This document shows, in pieces, positions 18,313 through 27,219 of a DNA stretch of 64,000 bases. This DNA is from Okibacterium fritillariae (GTDB lineage: Bacteria > Actinomycetota > Actinomycetes > Actinomycetales > Microbacteriaceae). Position 1 is the stretch's first letter. Every line of letters begins with the position of its first letter. The translations under genes and the position numbers were made by a program. A model generated the notes under the pieces. The model was not told the origin of the DNA. It saw only the letters and a list, made by a program, of their open reading frames with translations, and ran no database searches. Where the stretch lies: the NCBI RefSeq assembly GCF_900167575.1, contig NZ_FUZP01000001.1, positions 1,488,001 through 1,552,000 of the forward strand. Reading direction: 5' to 3'.

Positions 18313-19356
18313 GCGGCAGCACGCACGACGAACGCCCGCGGGGGCGCGAAACCCGCCGGCAAAGTGGCGATCCCGCAGGTGTCGTGGAATCAGATCCGCC
18401 CGGCCCCGGTCGTCCTCGTCTCGGGTCCACAGGGTTTTCTTGCCGACCGTGCGATGAAATCGTTGCGAGAATTCCTGCGTGCCGAAGACCCCGCACTCGA
18501 GGTGAGCGATGTGGCCGCCGACGGTTATACGCGCGGCGAATTAGCCAGCCTGGCGAGTCCGTCTCTGTTCGGTGAGCCGCGGCTCGTGCGCGTGTCCGCC
18601 GTCGAGAAATGCTCCGACGATTTCCTCGAAGACGCCCTGCGCTATCTCGAAAGTCCGCCCGAGGGCGCCACCGTCATCCTGCGACACGGGGGAGGCGTGC
18701 GGGGCAAGAAGCTCCTCGACGCCATCCGGGCGGCCAAGGGGGTCGCTCTCGAAGTGGTCTGCGCCGACCTCAAGAAAGACGCCGAGAAGTACGAGTTCGC
18801 TCAGGCCGAGTTCCAGCTCGCCGGCAAAAGCATCCGTGCCGCGGCCTTGCGCGCCATCGTCGCCGCCTTCAGCGACGACCTCGCCGAACTCGCGAGCGCC
18901 TGTCAGCAGCTCATCGCCGACACCGCCGACGAGATCACCGAAGCGACAGTCGCGAAGTATTACGGCGGCCGGGTCGAGACCAACGCATTCTCGGTGGCCG
19001 ACGCCGCCATCGCCGGTCGCTACGGGGAAGCCCTCGTGGGTCTGCGGCATGCACTCGACTCGGGGGCCGATCCGGTGCCCATCGTCGCGGCGTTCGCCAG
19101 CAAGATCCGCACCATGGCTAAGGTCTCCGGCGCGGGCGGGTCCACGGGAGACCTGGCTCGCCGCTTCGGCCTCGCGCCGTGGCAGGTCGAGCGAGCTCGG
19201 CGAGACCTCCGCGGCTGGACCGACGAAGGCCTTGGCCGCACCATCCAACTCGTCGCCGAAACGGATGCGGCGGTCAAGGGCCAGGGACGCGACCCCGTCT
19301 TTGCGCTCGAACGCATGGTCACCGGCATCGCCTCGCGCGGCCGCTCCTTGCGCTGA
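18310..19356 (+). CDS. holA: DNA polymerase III subunit delta
   Basis: 348 residues. HolA opens the beta sliding clamp within the clamp-loader complex. It has the family's N-terminal nucleotide-fold start (VVLVSGPQGFLADRAMKSL), the central helical region with LKKDAEKYEFAQAEF, and the C-terminal clamp-loader domain with TNAFSVADAAIAGRYGEAL. It lacks functional Walker motifs, as expected for delta. The start is the GTG after AGGAG; earlier codons lie inside comEC. The comEA-comEC-holA order is common in Gram-positive bacteria. It converges on rpsT. Confidence 0.94.
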   Translation: MAAARTTNARGGAKPAGKVAIPQVSWNQIRPAPVVLVSGPQGFLADRAMKSLREFLRAEDPALEVSDVAADGYTRGELASLASPSLFGEPRLVRVSAVEKCSDDFLEDALRYLESPPEGATVILRHGGGVRGKKLLDAIRAAKGVALEVVCADLKKDAEKYEFAQAEFQLAGKSIRAAALRAIVAAFSDDLAELASACQQLIADTADEITEATVAKYYGGRVETNAFSVADAAIAGRYGEALVGLRHALDSGADPVPIVAAFASKIRTMAKVSGAGGSTGDLARRFGLAPWQVERARRDLRGWTDEGLGRTIQLVAETDAAVKGQGRDPVFALERMVTGIASRGRSLR

Positions 19357-19382
19357 CCGGCCTCGCCCCATCCCACGGACAC

Positions 19383-19407
19383 GAAAAAGCCCCGCCGAAG
19401 CGGGGCT
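19383..19407 (-). terminator. Rho-independent terminator of rpsT
   Basis: An 8-bp GC-rich stem (AGCCCCGC/GCGGGGCT, 19388-19407) with a short loop. On the minus strand it is followed by TTTTT, so it serves rpsT. It may also stop holA transcripts, but the plus-strand side has no T run. Confidence 0.85.
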
Positions 19408-19465
19408 ATCTCGATAACTTGTGCGGGCTGGCTCCTCGGAAGGGGCCGTCCGCAAGAAAGACTGC

Positions 19466-19726
19466 TTAGAGAGCGGAGACCTTCTTGGCGAGAGCCGACT
19501 TGCGGTTCGCGGCCTGGTTCTGGTGGATGACACCCTTGCTCACGGCCTTGTCGAGCTTCTTGCCGGCCAGCTTGAGGGCGGCCTCAGCCTTGGTCTTGTC
19601 GCCAGCGGTGACGGCGTCACGCGCGTGGCGCACAACCGTGCGGAGTTCGCTCTTGACCGCCTTGTTGCGCTCCTGAGCCTTCTTGTTGGTGCCAATTCGC
19701 TTGATCTGCGACTTGATATTTGCCAC
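19466..19726 (-). CDS. rpsT: 30S ribosomal protein S20
   Basis: 86 residues. It binds 16S rRNA early in 30S assembly. The basic, helical sequence begins [20 protein letters not shown] and ends [11 protein letters not shown], the full family length. The start is the GTG at 19726 after a GAAAG-like ribosome site; longer in-frame extensions are not family sequence. The gene is transcribed alone, convergent with holA, with a terminator just after it. Its upstream region carries a TGTGGA-N4-TCCACA inverted repeat about 120 bases away. Confidence 0.96.
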   Translation of the reverse strand: MANIKSQIKRIGTNKKAQERNKAVKSELRTVVRHARDAVTAGDKTKAEAALKLAGKKLDKAVSKGVIHQNQAANRKSALAKKVSAL

Positions 19727-19848
19727 GTTATTACGCTTTCGTTCGACGACGTTTGGACGAGCCCCGAGAAAAACCCGAGACGTGCTCCGCGGGATAAACC
19801 CGGGGGCGTGCCGGTCGACGCGAGAGGGGCGCTTTCCGGCGAAAATCA

Positions 19849-19864
19849 TGTGGAAGAATCCACA
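19849..19864. promoter_or_regulatory. Inverted repeat between rpsT and the aminotransferase gene
   Basis: TGTGGA-AGAA-TCCACA, a perfect 6-bp inverted repeat in the divergent intergenic region. It could be a protein site for either gene or a hairpin in the rpsT leader. No further evidence. Confidence 0.35.
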
Positions 19865-19952
19865 CGCAAGCCAACAGGTAACGATACCAGCGAAAGGGGT
19901 TCGCGGCAATTCGTGCAGGCCGCCGCGACACACGCTCGCAACATCCCGTCGA

Positions 19953-19967
19953 TACCGTTGGCTCATG
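19953..19967 (+). promoter_or_regulatory. Probable leaderless promoter of the aminotransferase gene
   Basis: TACCGT (19953-19958), a 6-base spacer, then ATG. There is no ribosome site. Confidence 0.5.
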
Positions 19968-21110
19968 CCGGAATTAGCCTCCCACATCGCCCTCGTTCCG
20001 CCCTCGGGCATCCGCGGTCTGTTCGAAATCGCGCTCACGCTCGACGACGTCAATCTGCTGGCCGTCGGTGAGCCCGATGTGCCCGTCGCGCCGCACATCA
20101 TCGAGGCGGCTCAACAGGCGTGGGGGAGGGACGAGACCAACTACACGGCTAATGGCGGTCTGCCCGAACTCCGAGACGCGATCGTCGCCAAACTGGCGCG
20201 GGACAACGACGTGCACGTCGAGCGCGAGCAGGTCTGGGTGACCATCGGCGCGACGCAGGCGCTGTTCCAAGCGATGGGCCTGATCCTCGATCCGGGCGAC
20301 GAGATCCTCGTGCCCGACCCCGGCTACACGACCTTCTCCATGAATGCGCGCATGCTGGGCGCCGTTCCGGTGGCCTACCCCCTCAGCGCCGAACGCGACT
20401 TCCAGCCCGACCTCGCCGCCCTCGAGACGCTCATCACGCCCGAGACGAAGGCGATCATCGTCAACTCGCCCTCCAACCCGCTCGGCACGGTGTTGCCCGC
20501 GGACGTCGTCGACGACATCCTGGCCCTGGCGCAGCGGCACGGGCTCTGGGTGATCAGCGACGAGGTCTATGAACGTTTCGTCTACGACGAGCCTCACATC
20601 TCCCTCGCGAGCCGCGACACCGACGACCGCGTGCTGAGCGTCTTCTCGCTGTCGAAGACCTACGCGCTCACGGGCATCCGGGTCGGCTATCTCGTCACAA
20701 CTCCCGGGCTCGCCGCCGTCATGCGCACGCTGCAGGAGGCCATGATCAGCTGCGTGTCGACCCCGGCCCAGCGCGCCGCGATCGCCGCCATCACCGGCCC
20801 CCAGGATGCCGTCGACGACGCCAAGCGGCACTATCGCGACAACCTCCGAGCCGCCACCGACCTGCTCGACCGGCGCGGTATCCGCTACCTCGAGCCGCGC
20901 GGCGCCTTCTACCTCTGGGCAGATGTTTCGCACGCCACCCACGGCGACGTCGCCTCCTGGGCCGAGCGATTCCTGCTGCAGGAGCGCGTGGCCGTCGCGC
21001 CCGGCAGCGCCTTCGGCCGCTCGGGCGAGGGCTGGATCCGCATCTGCGTCGCCACCGGGCGCGACCGTCTCCTTCAGGGCCTCGAGAAGCTCCCCGCCCC
21101 CGCCAGCTAG
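19965..21110 (+). CDS. Pyridoxal-phosphate aminotransferase, class I/II (AspC-like)
   Basis: 381 residues, fold-type I aminotransferase. Key features are [15 protein letters not shown] near the N-terminus, PGYTTF, the cofactor-contacting NSPSNPLGT segment, the [11 protein letters not shown] turn, and the Schiff-base lysine K231 in [15 protein letters not shown]. The C-terminal arginine region ([10 protein letters not shown]) that binds the substrate carboxylate is present. It most resembles aspartate or aromatic aminotransferases of the I-gamma type; the amino donor cannot be named from sequence. The start has a -10-like box 6 bases upstream and no ribosome site. Its stop codon forms the -10-like box of the next gene. 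Confidence 0.9.
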   Translation: MPELASHIALVPPSGIRGLFEIALTLDDVNLLAVGEPDVPVAPHIIEAAQQAWGRDETNYTANGGLPELRDAIVAKLARDNDVHVEREQVWVTIGATQALFQAMGLILDPGDEILVPDPGYTTFSMNARMLGAVPVAYPLSAERDFQPDLAALETLITPETKAIIVNSPSNPLGTVLPADVVDDILALAQRHGLWVISDEVYERFVYDEPHISLASRDTDDRVLSVFSLSKTYALTGIRVGYLVTTPGLAAVMRTLQEAMISCVSTPAQRAAIAAITGPQDAVDDAKRHYRDNLRAATDLLDRRGIRYLEPRGAFYLWADVSHATHGDVASWAERFLLQERVAVAPGSAFGRSGEGWIRICVATGRDRLLQGLEKLPAPAS

Positions 21111-21122
21111 GCTCGCACCATG
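21108..21122 (+). promoter_or_regulatory. Probable leaderless promoter of the TIGR01777 gene
   Basis: TAGGCT (21108-21113), whose TAG is the aminotransferase stop, then 6 bases and ATG at 21120. Confidence 0.45.
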
Positions 21123-22082
21123 GCAACTCCTCTTCGCATCGTGGTCGCCGGGGCATCCGGTTTCATCGGCCGCTACCTGGTCGATTCGTTCCGCACCGAC
21201 GGCTTCCAGGTGACGACCATCGGGCGAACGGATGCCGACGCCACCTGGGGCGACGCCGCCGCCATCGCCTCCCTCGTCGACGGCACGGATGTCGTGCTCA
21301 ACCTCGCCGGCCGCTCGGTCAACGCGCGCTACGGCGCCGCCCGCCGCGCCGAGATCCTGCACTCGCGCCTGAACACCACGCGCCAGCTGCACGCCGCCAT
21401 CGAGCGTGCCGAGAAGCCGCCGCGCGTCTGGCTGAACGCCAGCACCGCCACCATCTACCGCCACGCCTTCGACCGCCCGCAGACCGAGTCGACGGGCGAA
21501 CTGGGCGAGGGCTTCTCGGTCGACGTGGCCCGCGCCTGGGAGGGTGCCTTCTTCGAGGGGGACCTGCCGGGCACCCGCCGCGTCGCGCTGCGCATGGCCA
21601 TCGTCCTCGGGCACGGCTCGGCGCTCGTCCCGCTCATCGCGCTCGCCCGCGCGGGTTTCGGTGGGCCGCAGTACGACGGTCGCTGGTTCGGCACGCCCGG
21701 CCGCCGCGCCTCCGGGGTCTACCACGAGCGCCGCGCCACGCACGGCCGCCAGATGTTCTCGTGGGTGCACGTGCGCGACGTCGAGCGCAGCATCCGTTTC
21801 CTCATCGAGCACGACGAGCTCGACGGGCCCGTCAACGTGGTGTCGCCGCATCCCGTCGATAACCGCACCCTCATGCGCATCATTCGCCGCGCCGTCAAAA
21901 TGCCGCTCGGGCTGCCGCTCTTCCGCTGGATGACCGAGCTCGGCGCCTCGGCCATCCGCACCGAATCCGAGCTGCTGTTGAAGAGCCGGTGGGTGTTGCC
22001 CGAGCGTTTGACCGAGGCCGGCTACGTGTTCGAACAGCCCGATCTCGACGCCGCCGTGCGCGACATCGTCGGCACCGACTGA
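21120..22082 (+). CDS. TIGR01777 family epimerase-like protein (YfcH type)
   Basis: 320 residues. An N-terminal Rossmann fold with [10 protein letters not shown] near residues 11-20, [11 protein letters not shown] and the [12 protein letters not shown] segment define the TIGR01777/DUF1731 extended-SDR group. The usual SDR catalytic YxxxK is not evident, as in much of this group. The C-terminal DUF1731 segment is present (about 260-318). The biochemical role is not known; E. coli YfcH is likewise uncharacterised. It is probably leaderless and sits between the aminotransferase and lepA. Confidence 0.85.
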   Translation: MATPLRIVVAGASGFIGRYLVDSFRTDGFQVTTIGRTDADATWGDAAAIASLVDGTDVVLNLAGRSVNARYGAARRAEILHSRLNTTRQLHAAIERAEKPPRVWLNASTATIYRHAFDRPQTESTGELGEGFSVDVARAWEGAFFEGDLPGTRRVALRMAIVLGHGSALVPLIALARAGFGGPQYDGRWFGTPGRRASGVYHERRATHGRQMFSWVHVRDVERSIRFLIEHDELDGPVNVVSPHPVDNRTLMRIIRRAVKMPLGLPLFRWMTELGASAIRTESELLLKSRWVLPERLTEAGYVFEQPDLDAAVRDIVGTD

Positions 22083-22179
22083 CCGTCGACGCCGCCCACG
22101 TCACCGGGCGACGGCATCCCGCGCCCACTCGTGGGACAATGGGGGTTCGTCCATCTGTTCTACTTCCCGTGAGGATGTC

Positions 22180-24030
22180 GTGAGTCCCAAAGCCCTCCGC
22201 GCGCAGGAGCCCTCTGCCACTGATCCGGCTTTCATCCGGAACTTCTGCATCATCGCCCACATCGACCACGGCAAGTCCACCCTGGCCGACCGCATGCTGC
22301 AGATGACGGGCGTCGTGTCCGACCGCGACATGCGCGCCCAATACCTCGACCGCATGGACATCGAGCGCGAGCGCGGCATCACGATCAAGAGCCAGGCCGT
22401 GCGCATGCCCTGGTCGCAGGGCGCCGACACGTTCGCGTTGAACATGATCGACACTCCCGGTCACGTCGACTTCAGCTACGAGGTCTCGCGGTCGCTGGCG
22501 GCGTGTGAGGGCGCCATCCTTTTGGTCGACGCCGCACAGGGCATCGAGGCGCAGACCCTCGCCAACCTCTACCTGGCCCTCGAGAACGACCTCGAGATCA
22601 TCCCGGTGCTCAACAAGATCGACCTGCCGGCCGCCGACCCCGACAAGTATGCCGCCGAGCTGGCGAGCCTCATCGGCGGAGACCCGGCCGACGTGCTGCG
22701 CGTCTCGGGCAAGACCGGCATGGGCGTCGAAGACCTGCTCGACCGCGTCGTCGAGCGCATCCCGGCCCCGAAGGGCGACGCCAACGCGCCCACGCGCGCC
22801 ATGATCTTCGACTCGGTCTACGACAGCTACCGCGGCGTCGTCACATACGTGCGCATGATCGACGGCAGCCTGTCGCCGCGCGAGCGCATCCAGATGATGT
22901 CCACGCGCTCCACGCACGAGCTGCTCGAGATCGGCGTCTCGAGCCCCGAGCCCATCCCGTCCAAGGGCCTGGGCGTCGGCGAGGTCGGCTACCTCATCAC
23001 GGGCGTAAAAGACGTGCGTCTCTCCAAGGTGGGTGACACGGTCACCACGCTCAAGAGCCCCGCAACCGATGCGCTTCCGGGCTACACCGACCCGAAGCCC
23101 ATGGTCTTCTCCGGTCTCTACCCGATCGACGGCGGCGACTACCCCGACCTGCGCGAAGCGCTCGACAAGCTCAAGCTGTCGGATGCCTCGCTCAACTACG
23201 AGCCCGAGACATCCGTGGCCCTGGGCTTCGGTTTCCGCTGCGGGTTCCTCGGCCTGCTACACCTCGAGATCATCACCGAGCGTCTCGAGCGCGAATTCGG
23301 CCTTGACCTCATTACCACGGCGCCCTCCGTCATTTATGAGGTGCGCACCGAAGACAAGAAGACCGTCACGGTCACGAACCCGTCCGAGTTCCCGACCGGC
23401 AAGATCCAGGCCGTGTCTGAGCCCGTCGTGCGCGCCGCCATCCTGGCGCCCAAGGACTACGTCGGCACGATCATGGAACTCTGCCAGTCGCGCCGTGGCA
23501 CCCTGCTCGGCATGGAGTACCTCGGCGAAGACCGCGTCGAGCTGCGTTACAGCATGCCCCTCGGCGAGATCGTGTTCGACTTCTTCGACCACCTGAAGAG
23601 CCGCACGCAGGGCTATGCCTCGCTCGACTACGAGCCCATGGGCGAGCAGGAGGCCGACCTGGTGAAGGTCGACATCCTGTTGCAGGGTGAGCAGGTCGAC
23701 GCGTTCAGCGCCATCGTGCACCGTGAGAAGGCCTACGCCTATGGCGTGCTCATGACCGAGCGTCTCAAGAAGCTCATCCCGCGCCAGCAGTTCGAGGTGC
23801 CCATCCAGGCCGCGATCGGTGCCCGCATCATCGCCCGCGAGTCCATCCGTGCCATGCGCAAGGATGTCCTCGCCAAGTGCTACGGCGGTGACATCACCCG
23901 CAAGCGCAAGCTGCTCGAGAAGCAGAAAGAGGGCAAGAAGCGCATGAAGATGGTGGGCAAGGTGGAGGTTCCGCAGGAGGCGTTCATCGCCGCCCTGTCG
24001 GGTGACACCGAAGGCAAGGAGAAGAAGTAG
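22180..24030 (+). CDS. lepA: Elongation factor 4 (LepA)
   Basis: 616 residues. This ribosome-bound GTPase back-translocates stalled ribosomes or aids ribosome assembly. G1 is AHIDHGKST (26-34), followed by the RERGITIK switch, DTPGHVDF and NKIDLP. The LepA-specific C-terminal domain is complete ([21 protein letters not shown]). The start is a GTG with GTGAGGATGT upstream. The DUF1990 gene follows within 2 bases, and hemW after it, as in many actinobacteria. Confidence 0.97.
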   Translation: MSPKALRAQEPSATDPAFIRNFCIIAHIDHGKSTLADRMLQMTGVVSDRDMRAQYLDRMDIERERGITIKSQAVRMPWSQGADTFALNMIDTPGHVDFSYEVSRSLAACEGAILLVDAAQGIEAQTLANLYLALENDLEIIPVLNKIDLPAADPDKYAAELASLIGGDPADVLRVSGKTGMGVEDLLDRVVERIPAPKGDANAPTRAMIFDSVYDSYRGVVTYVRMIDGSLSPRERIQMMSTRSTHELLEIGVSSPEPIPSKGLGVGEVGYLITGVKDVRLSKVGDTVTTLKSPATDALPGYTDPKPMVFSGLYPIDGGDYPDLREALDKLKLSDASLNYEPETSVALGFGFRCGFLGLLHLEIITERLEREFGLDLITTAPSVIYEVRTEDKKTVTVTNPSEFPTGKIQAVSEPVVRAAILAPKDYVGTIMELCQSRRGTLLGMEYLGEDRVELRYSMPLGEIVFDFFDHLKSRTQGYASLDYEPMGEQEADLVKVDILLQGEQVDAFSAIVHREKAYAYGVLMTERLKKLIPRQQFEVPIQAAIGARIIARESIRAMRKDVLAKCYGGDITRKRKLLEKQKEGKKRMKMVGKVEVPQEAFIAALSGDTEGKEKK

Positions 24031-24031
24031 C

Positions 24032-24703
24032 GTGCGTCGCAGCAACTTCGTCGACCTGCCCGTGAATTACGCGGCCGTCGGCGCCACCCAGGCTCCCGAT
24101 CTGATGCAGTACCCGCCCGAAGGTTTCGTGCCGAGCGAGTCGTCCATCCGGCTCGGCAGTGGCGAGCAGCGTTTCCACACGGCCGCGGCTCAGCTGCTCA
24201 CGTGGGGCGTGCAGCACGCCTCGGGCATCACGGTCAGTGACATCCACGTCGACGAGGGTGCGCAGTACGGCGGCATCCGTTTCGCCGAAGACGGTTCGGC
24301 GCTCGAGCCCATCCACGCGGCCAGCGAGAAACGTTTCGGGTCGGATGGTTCGCCCTACATCGCCGCGGGCACGACGGCGCATCTGCGCGGCAGTGTCGAC
24401 GGCGCACACGTCGACGCCCGCATCCGTGTCGTCTATGTGGTCGAGGAGCCGACGCGCGTCGCTTTCGCCTACGGAACCGTCGACGCGCACCCCATCTCGG
24501 GTGAGGAGTCGTTCCAGCTCGAGCACCGCGACGACGACTCGGTCTGGTTCACGGTGCGCGCCTTCACGCGCCCGCTCACGCTGACCTACCGGCTGCTGCC
24601 CGTGCTCGACCGCCGCCGCCGCAAGCGACTGACGCAGGCCTACCTGCGCGCACTTTCGCCGGCGTTCCCCTCGGCGCCGCCCGCGTCCGCCCAGGGTTCC
24701 TAG
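24032..24703 (+). CDS. DUF1990 family protein
   Basis: 223 residues. It carries the DUF1990 signature (LPVNYAAVGATQ and DLMQYPPEGF near the start; VAFAYGTVDAHPISGEESF near 145-163). Members are small cytosolic proteins of unknown function, related to a plant/bacterial family with a SRPBCC-like fold. The GTG start follows GGAGAAG, which lies within the lepA stop region. The last base of the stop codon is the first base of the hemW GTG, so lepA, this gene and hemW form one unit. I can propose no function beyond that link. Confidence 0.85.
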   Translation: MRRSNFVDLPVNYAAVGATQAPDLMQYPPEGFVPSESSIRLGSGEQRFHTAAAQLLTWGVQHASGITVSDIHVDEGAQYGGIRFAEDGSALEPIHAASEKRFGSDGSPYIAAGTTAHLRGSVDGAHVDARIRVVYVVEEPTRVAFAYGTVDAHPISGEESFQLEHRDDDSVWFTVRAFTRPLTLTYRLLPVLDRRRRKRLTQAYLRALSPAFPSAPPASAQGS

Positions 24704-25929
24704 TGGCCGGAGCGTTGCCTCTCGGCGACCCGGCTCCCGCCGACGGACTGCTGCCGGTCTCGGCCGCCGCCGGCTCGGGCGACCGACCCTTCGGCATGTA
24801 CCTGCATGTGCCGTTCTGCCGTGTGCGCTGCGGCTATTGCGACTTCAACACCTACACGTCCGACGAGCTGCGCGGGGTGAAACGCACCGACTACGCGGGC
24901 CAGGCAGCCGACGAGGTGCGCCTGTCGGCTCACGTGTTGCGCGAATCGGGCGTCGCCCCTCGACCCGTCTCGACGGTTTTCTTCGGCGGCGGAACCCCGA
25001 CCCTCCTGCCGGCGGCCGACCTGGCCATGATGCTCGCCGCCGTGCGCGACGAGCACGGCTTTGCGCCCGGCGCCGAGGTCACCACCGAGGCCAACCCCGA
25101 TTCGGTCGACCGCGACTACTTGGCCACCCTGAAGGAGGCGGGCTTCACGCGCGTGTCCTTCGGCATGCAATCGGCCGTGCCCCACGTGCTCGCCACCCTC
25201 GAGCGCACGCACGACCCCGAGCGCGTTCCCCTCGTCGTGGCCTGGGCCCGCGAGGTGGGCCTGCAGGTGTCGGTCGACCTCATCTATGGCACCCCCGGCG
25301 AGACGCTCGCCGACTGGGAACGATCGATCGACCAGGCCCTCGCCACCCGACCCGACCACATCTCGGCCTACTCGCTCATCGTCGAGCCGGGCACCAAACT
25401 GGCCCGCCAGATCCGGTCGGGACAGGTCGCCGAGCCCGACGAAGACCTGCAGGCCGATATGTACGATCTCGCCGACGAGCGATTCCAGGATGCCGGCTAC
25501 GGCTGGTATGAGGTGAGCAACTGGTCCACGGGCCACGACACCCGCTCGCGTCACAACCTCTCCTACTGGACGGGTGCCGATTGGTGGGGCATCGGGCCCG
25601 GGGCGCACTCGCACGTGGGTGGCGTGCGCTGGTGGAACGTGAAGCATCCTGCCGCCTATGCGGGGCGCATGGCCGAGGGCGCCTCACCTGCCGCCGGGCG
25701 CGAGACCCTCGACAGCGACGTGCAAGAGATGGAACGCATCATGTTGGGCGTGCGCATCGCCGACGGGCTCGACATCCGCTCGCTCGCGCCCGAGGGCCGT
25801 GTGGCCGTTGCCGGGCTCATCGCCGACGGTTTCGTGGATGCCGCGGCCGCCCTGCGCGGACACCTCGTGCTCACGCGTCCCGGCCGCCTCATGGCCGATG
25901 CGGTCGTCCGGCGTTTGACCGACTACTGA
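24703..25929 (+). CDS. hemW: Radical SAM haem chaperone HemW
   Basis: 408 residues. HemW binds haem and inserts it into respiratory proteins; it was formerly annotated as an oxygen-independent coproporphyrinogen oxidase. The iron-sulfur motif CRVRCGYC (Cys39, Cys43, Cys46) and GGGTPTLL, with the C-terminal HemN domain (about 310-400), are present. HemW lacks the extra cysteine of true HemN; here the Phe right after the third Cys's Asp (YCDFN) fits HemW. It directly follows the DUF1990 gene. Cytochrome bd in the same window is a plausible client, which is inference. Confidence 0.93.
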   Translation: MAGALPLGDPAPADGLLPVSAAAGSGDRPFGMYLHVPFCRVRCGYCDFNTYTSDELRGVKRTDYAGQAADEVRLSAHVLRESGVAPRPVSTVFFGGGTPTLLPAADLAMMLAAVRDEHGFAPGAEVTTEANPDSVDRDYLATLKEAGFTRVSFGMQSAVPHVLATLERTHDPERVPLVVAWAREVGLQVSVDLIYGTPGETLADWERSIDQALATRPDHISAYSLIVEPGTKLARQIRSGQVAEPDEDLQADMYDLADERFQDAGYGWYEVSNWSTGHDTRSRHNLSYWTGADWWGIGPGAHSHVGGVRWWNVKHPAAYAGRMAEGASPAAGRETLDSDVQEMERIMLGVRIADGLDIRSLAPEGRVAVAGLIADGFVDAAAALRGHLVLTRPGRLMADAVVRRLTDY

Positions 25930-25966
25930 GCGAAGCTTGGCTCCCGCGCGAGCGCCATGTGGCGCC

Positions 25967-26038
25967 CGAGTGCGCGACGACGAGCGAGTGCGCGCATACG
26001 ACCGAGTGTGCGCCCATGACCGAGTGTGCGCCCACGAC
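25967..26038 (+). repeat. Four tandem 18-bp repeats after hemW
   Basis: Four units begin CGAGTG(C/T)GCG at 25967, 25985, 26003 and 26021. The third and fourth are nearly identical, and the last runs into the terminator stem. One frame reads as a Glu-Cys-Ala-Pro-type hexapeptide repeat, but nothing supports translation. Confidence 0.85.
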
Positions 26039-26075
26039 AGAAGGGCCGCCCCGAGTGGGACGGCCCTTCTGTCGT
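26034..26075. terminator. Bidirectional terminator between hemW and the DUF4870 gene
   Basis: A long stem of about 19 bp (ACGACAGAAGGGCCG pairing with CGGCCCTTCTGTCGT) around GAGT, between converging genes. It has no T tail, as often seen in high-GC actinobacteria. Confidence 0.8.
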
Positions 26076-26090
26076 GATGCGAGTGTCGCG

Positions 26091-27071
26091 CTACTTGATG
26101 AGACGCAGCGAGAACGGGTAACGGTAGCTGCCGCCCTGAGTCACGCGCACGCCGCCGATGATCGAGAAGACCAGGTTGACGACGTAGAGCGCGCCCTGTA
26201 GCAGGCCGAAGATGCCCGCAATGCCGTAGGCACCCGTCGAGTAGAGGATGGCCTGGATGATGCCGATCACGATCGACAGGGCGATGTAGCCGATCAGGAA
26301 CGTGATCTGCCAGTTCAACGCTTCCTTGGACTCTTCACGCACGCGGGGGCCGCGGTCTTTGAAGACCAGGAAGATGATGAGCGACGGCAGTAGCCACAGC
26401 ACGCCGAGGAAGTGCGAGAGGCTGGCCCACAGCTTGTCGTCCGCGGGGGAGAGGGGCTGGGGGCCATAGCCGGGCTGTCCGCCGAACTGCGGAGGAACGG
26501 GGCCGCCGGGGCCACCATGCTGGCCGGGCTGGCCGTAGGGCTGACCGGGCTGCTGGCCGTAAGGCGGCTGGCCCTGCTGGCCGTACTGCCCGGGCTGGCC
26601 CTGAGGCTGACCGTACTGTCCCGGCTGTCCCTGCGGCTGGCCGTACTGACCGTTCTGACCGGGCTGACCCTGGGGCTGGCCGTAGTGCCCCGGCTGTCCC
26701 TGCGGCTGACCGTTCGGCGCGCCGAACGGCTGCTGCGGAGGCTGCTGGCTGTGAGGAGCGCCCTGCGGGGGCTGACCGAACTGGCCGGGCTGCGATTGGC
26801 TGGGCTGCGACTGCCCAGCGGGTGCGCCGAAGGGCGGCTGTCCGGGCTGCTGGCCGTAGGGCGAACCCGGCGCCTGCGGCTGCTCGGGTGCGTGGGGCTG
26901 CTCGGGCGCCTGCGGCTGTGAGGGCTGCTGCGGCTGGCCATACGGTGAGGCGGCTTCGGGCTGCCCCGGCTGGTGGCCCGCTGCGCTGCCGTCGATCGGT
27001 GGCACCGGCGCGCCGTTCGGCGCGTCGTCGGGTTTCTTCTCGGCCGGGTCTTGCCCGTGTGCATCAGTCAT
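26091..27071 (-). CDS. DUF4870 membrane protein with long Pro/Gln/Gly-rich N-terminus
   Basis: 326 residues. Residues 1 to about 210 are low complexity, built from imperfect repeats such as YGQPQGQPGQ and QPGQPYGQPGQ. The C-terminal 110 residues are a DUF4870/Tic20-like membrane domain with about three spans: LWASLSHFLGVLWLLPSLIIF, a central loop with GPRVREESKEALNWQ, and two closing helices. The domain's function is unknown. Disordered Pro/Gln tails of this kind are common on actinobacterial envelope proteins. The ATG follows GAGGGC, which could be a ribosome site or the spacer of a leaderless promoter. It diverges from hrcA. Confidence 0.85.
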   Translation of the reverse strand: MTDAHGQDPAEKKPDDAPNGAPVPPIDGSAAGHQPGQPEAASPYGQPQQPSQPQAPEQPHAPEQPQAPGSPYGQQPGQPPFGAPAGQSQPSQSQPGQFGQPPQGAPHSQQPPQQPFGAPNGQPQGQPGHYGQPQGQPGQNGQYGQPQGQPGQYGQPQGQPGQYGQQGQPPYGQQPGQPYGQPGQHGGPGGPVPPQFGGQPGYGPQPLSPADDKLWASLSHFLGVLWLLPSLIIFLVFKDRGPRVREESKEALNWQITFLIGYIALSIVIGIIQAILYSTGAYGIAGIFGLLQGALYVVNLVFSIIGGVRVTQGGSYRYPFSLRLIK

Positions 27072-27083
27072 GCCCTCAAAGTA
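27069..27083 (-). promoter_or_regulatory. Possible leaderless promoter of the DUF4870 gene
   Basis: On the minus strand: TACTTT, a 6-base spacer (GAGGGC), then ATG. The spacer also looks like a weak ribosome site. Confidence 0.4.
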
Positions 27084-27107
27084 GCGCCTCGCGGTGCCGT
27101 GCGGCAA

Positions 27108-27163
27108 TTGGCCGAGCTGAGGTTACGGAGGTAGAATTGGCACTCTGAGTAAACGAGTGCCAA
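27108..27163 (+). promoter_or_regulatory. hrcA promoter with CIRCE operator
   Basis: TTGGCACTC-N9-GAGTGCCAA at 27137-27163 is a perfectly symmetric CIRCE element, the HrcA binding site. A -35-like TTGGCC (27108-27113) and -10-like TAGAAT (27132-27137) with an 18-base spacer lie directly in front, so bound HrcA would block initiation. This makes hrcA-dnaJ autoregulated. Confidence 0.9.
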
Positions 27164-27219
27164 CCGACCGGCCGCCTGATGCGGCCGAGCGACACTGCCG
27201 ACACCGAGGGGAGTAGCCG

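Noticed and set aside
25581-26201. An open frame with a Glu-Cys-Ala-Pro-type hexapeptide repeat at the end of hemW
   Set aside because: It overlaps hemW in another frame, runs through a terminator, and has no ribosome site. The repeat is explained by the 18-bp DNA repeat.
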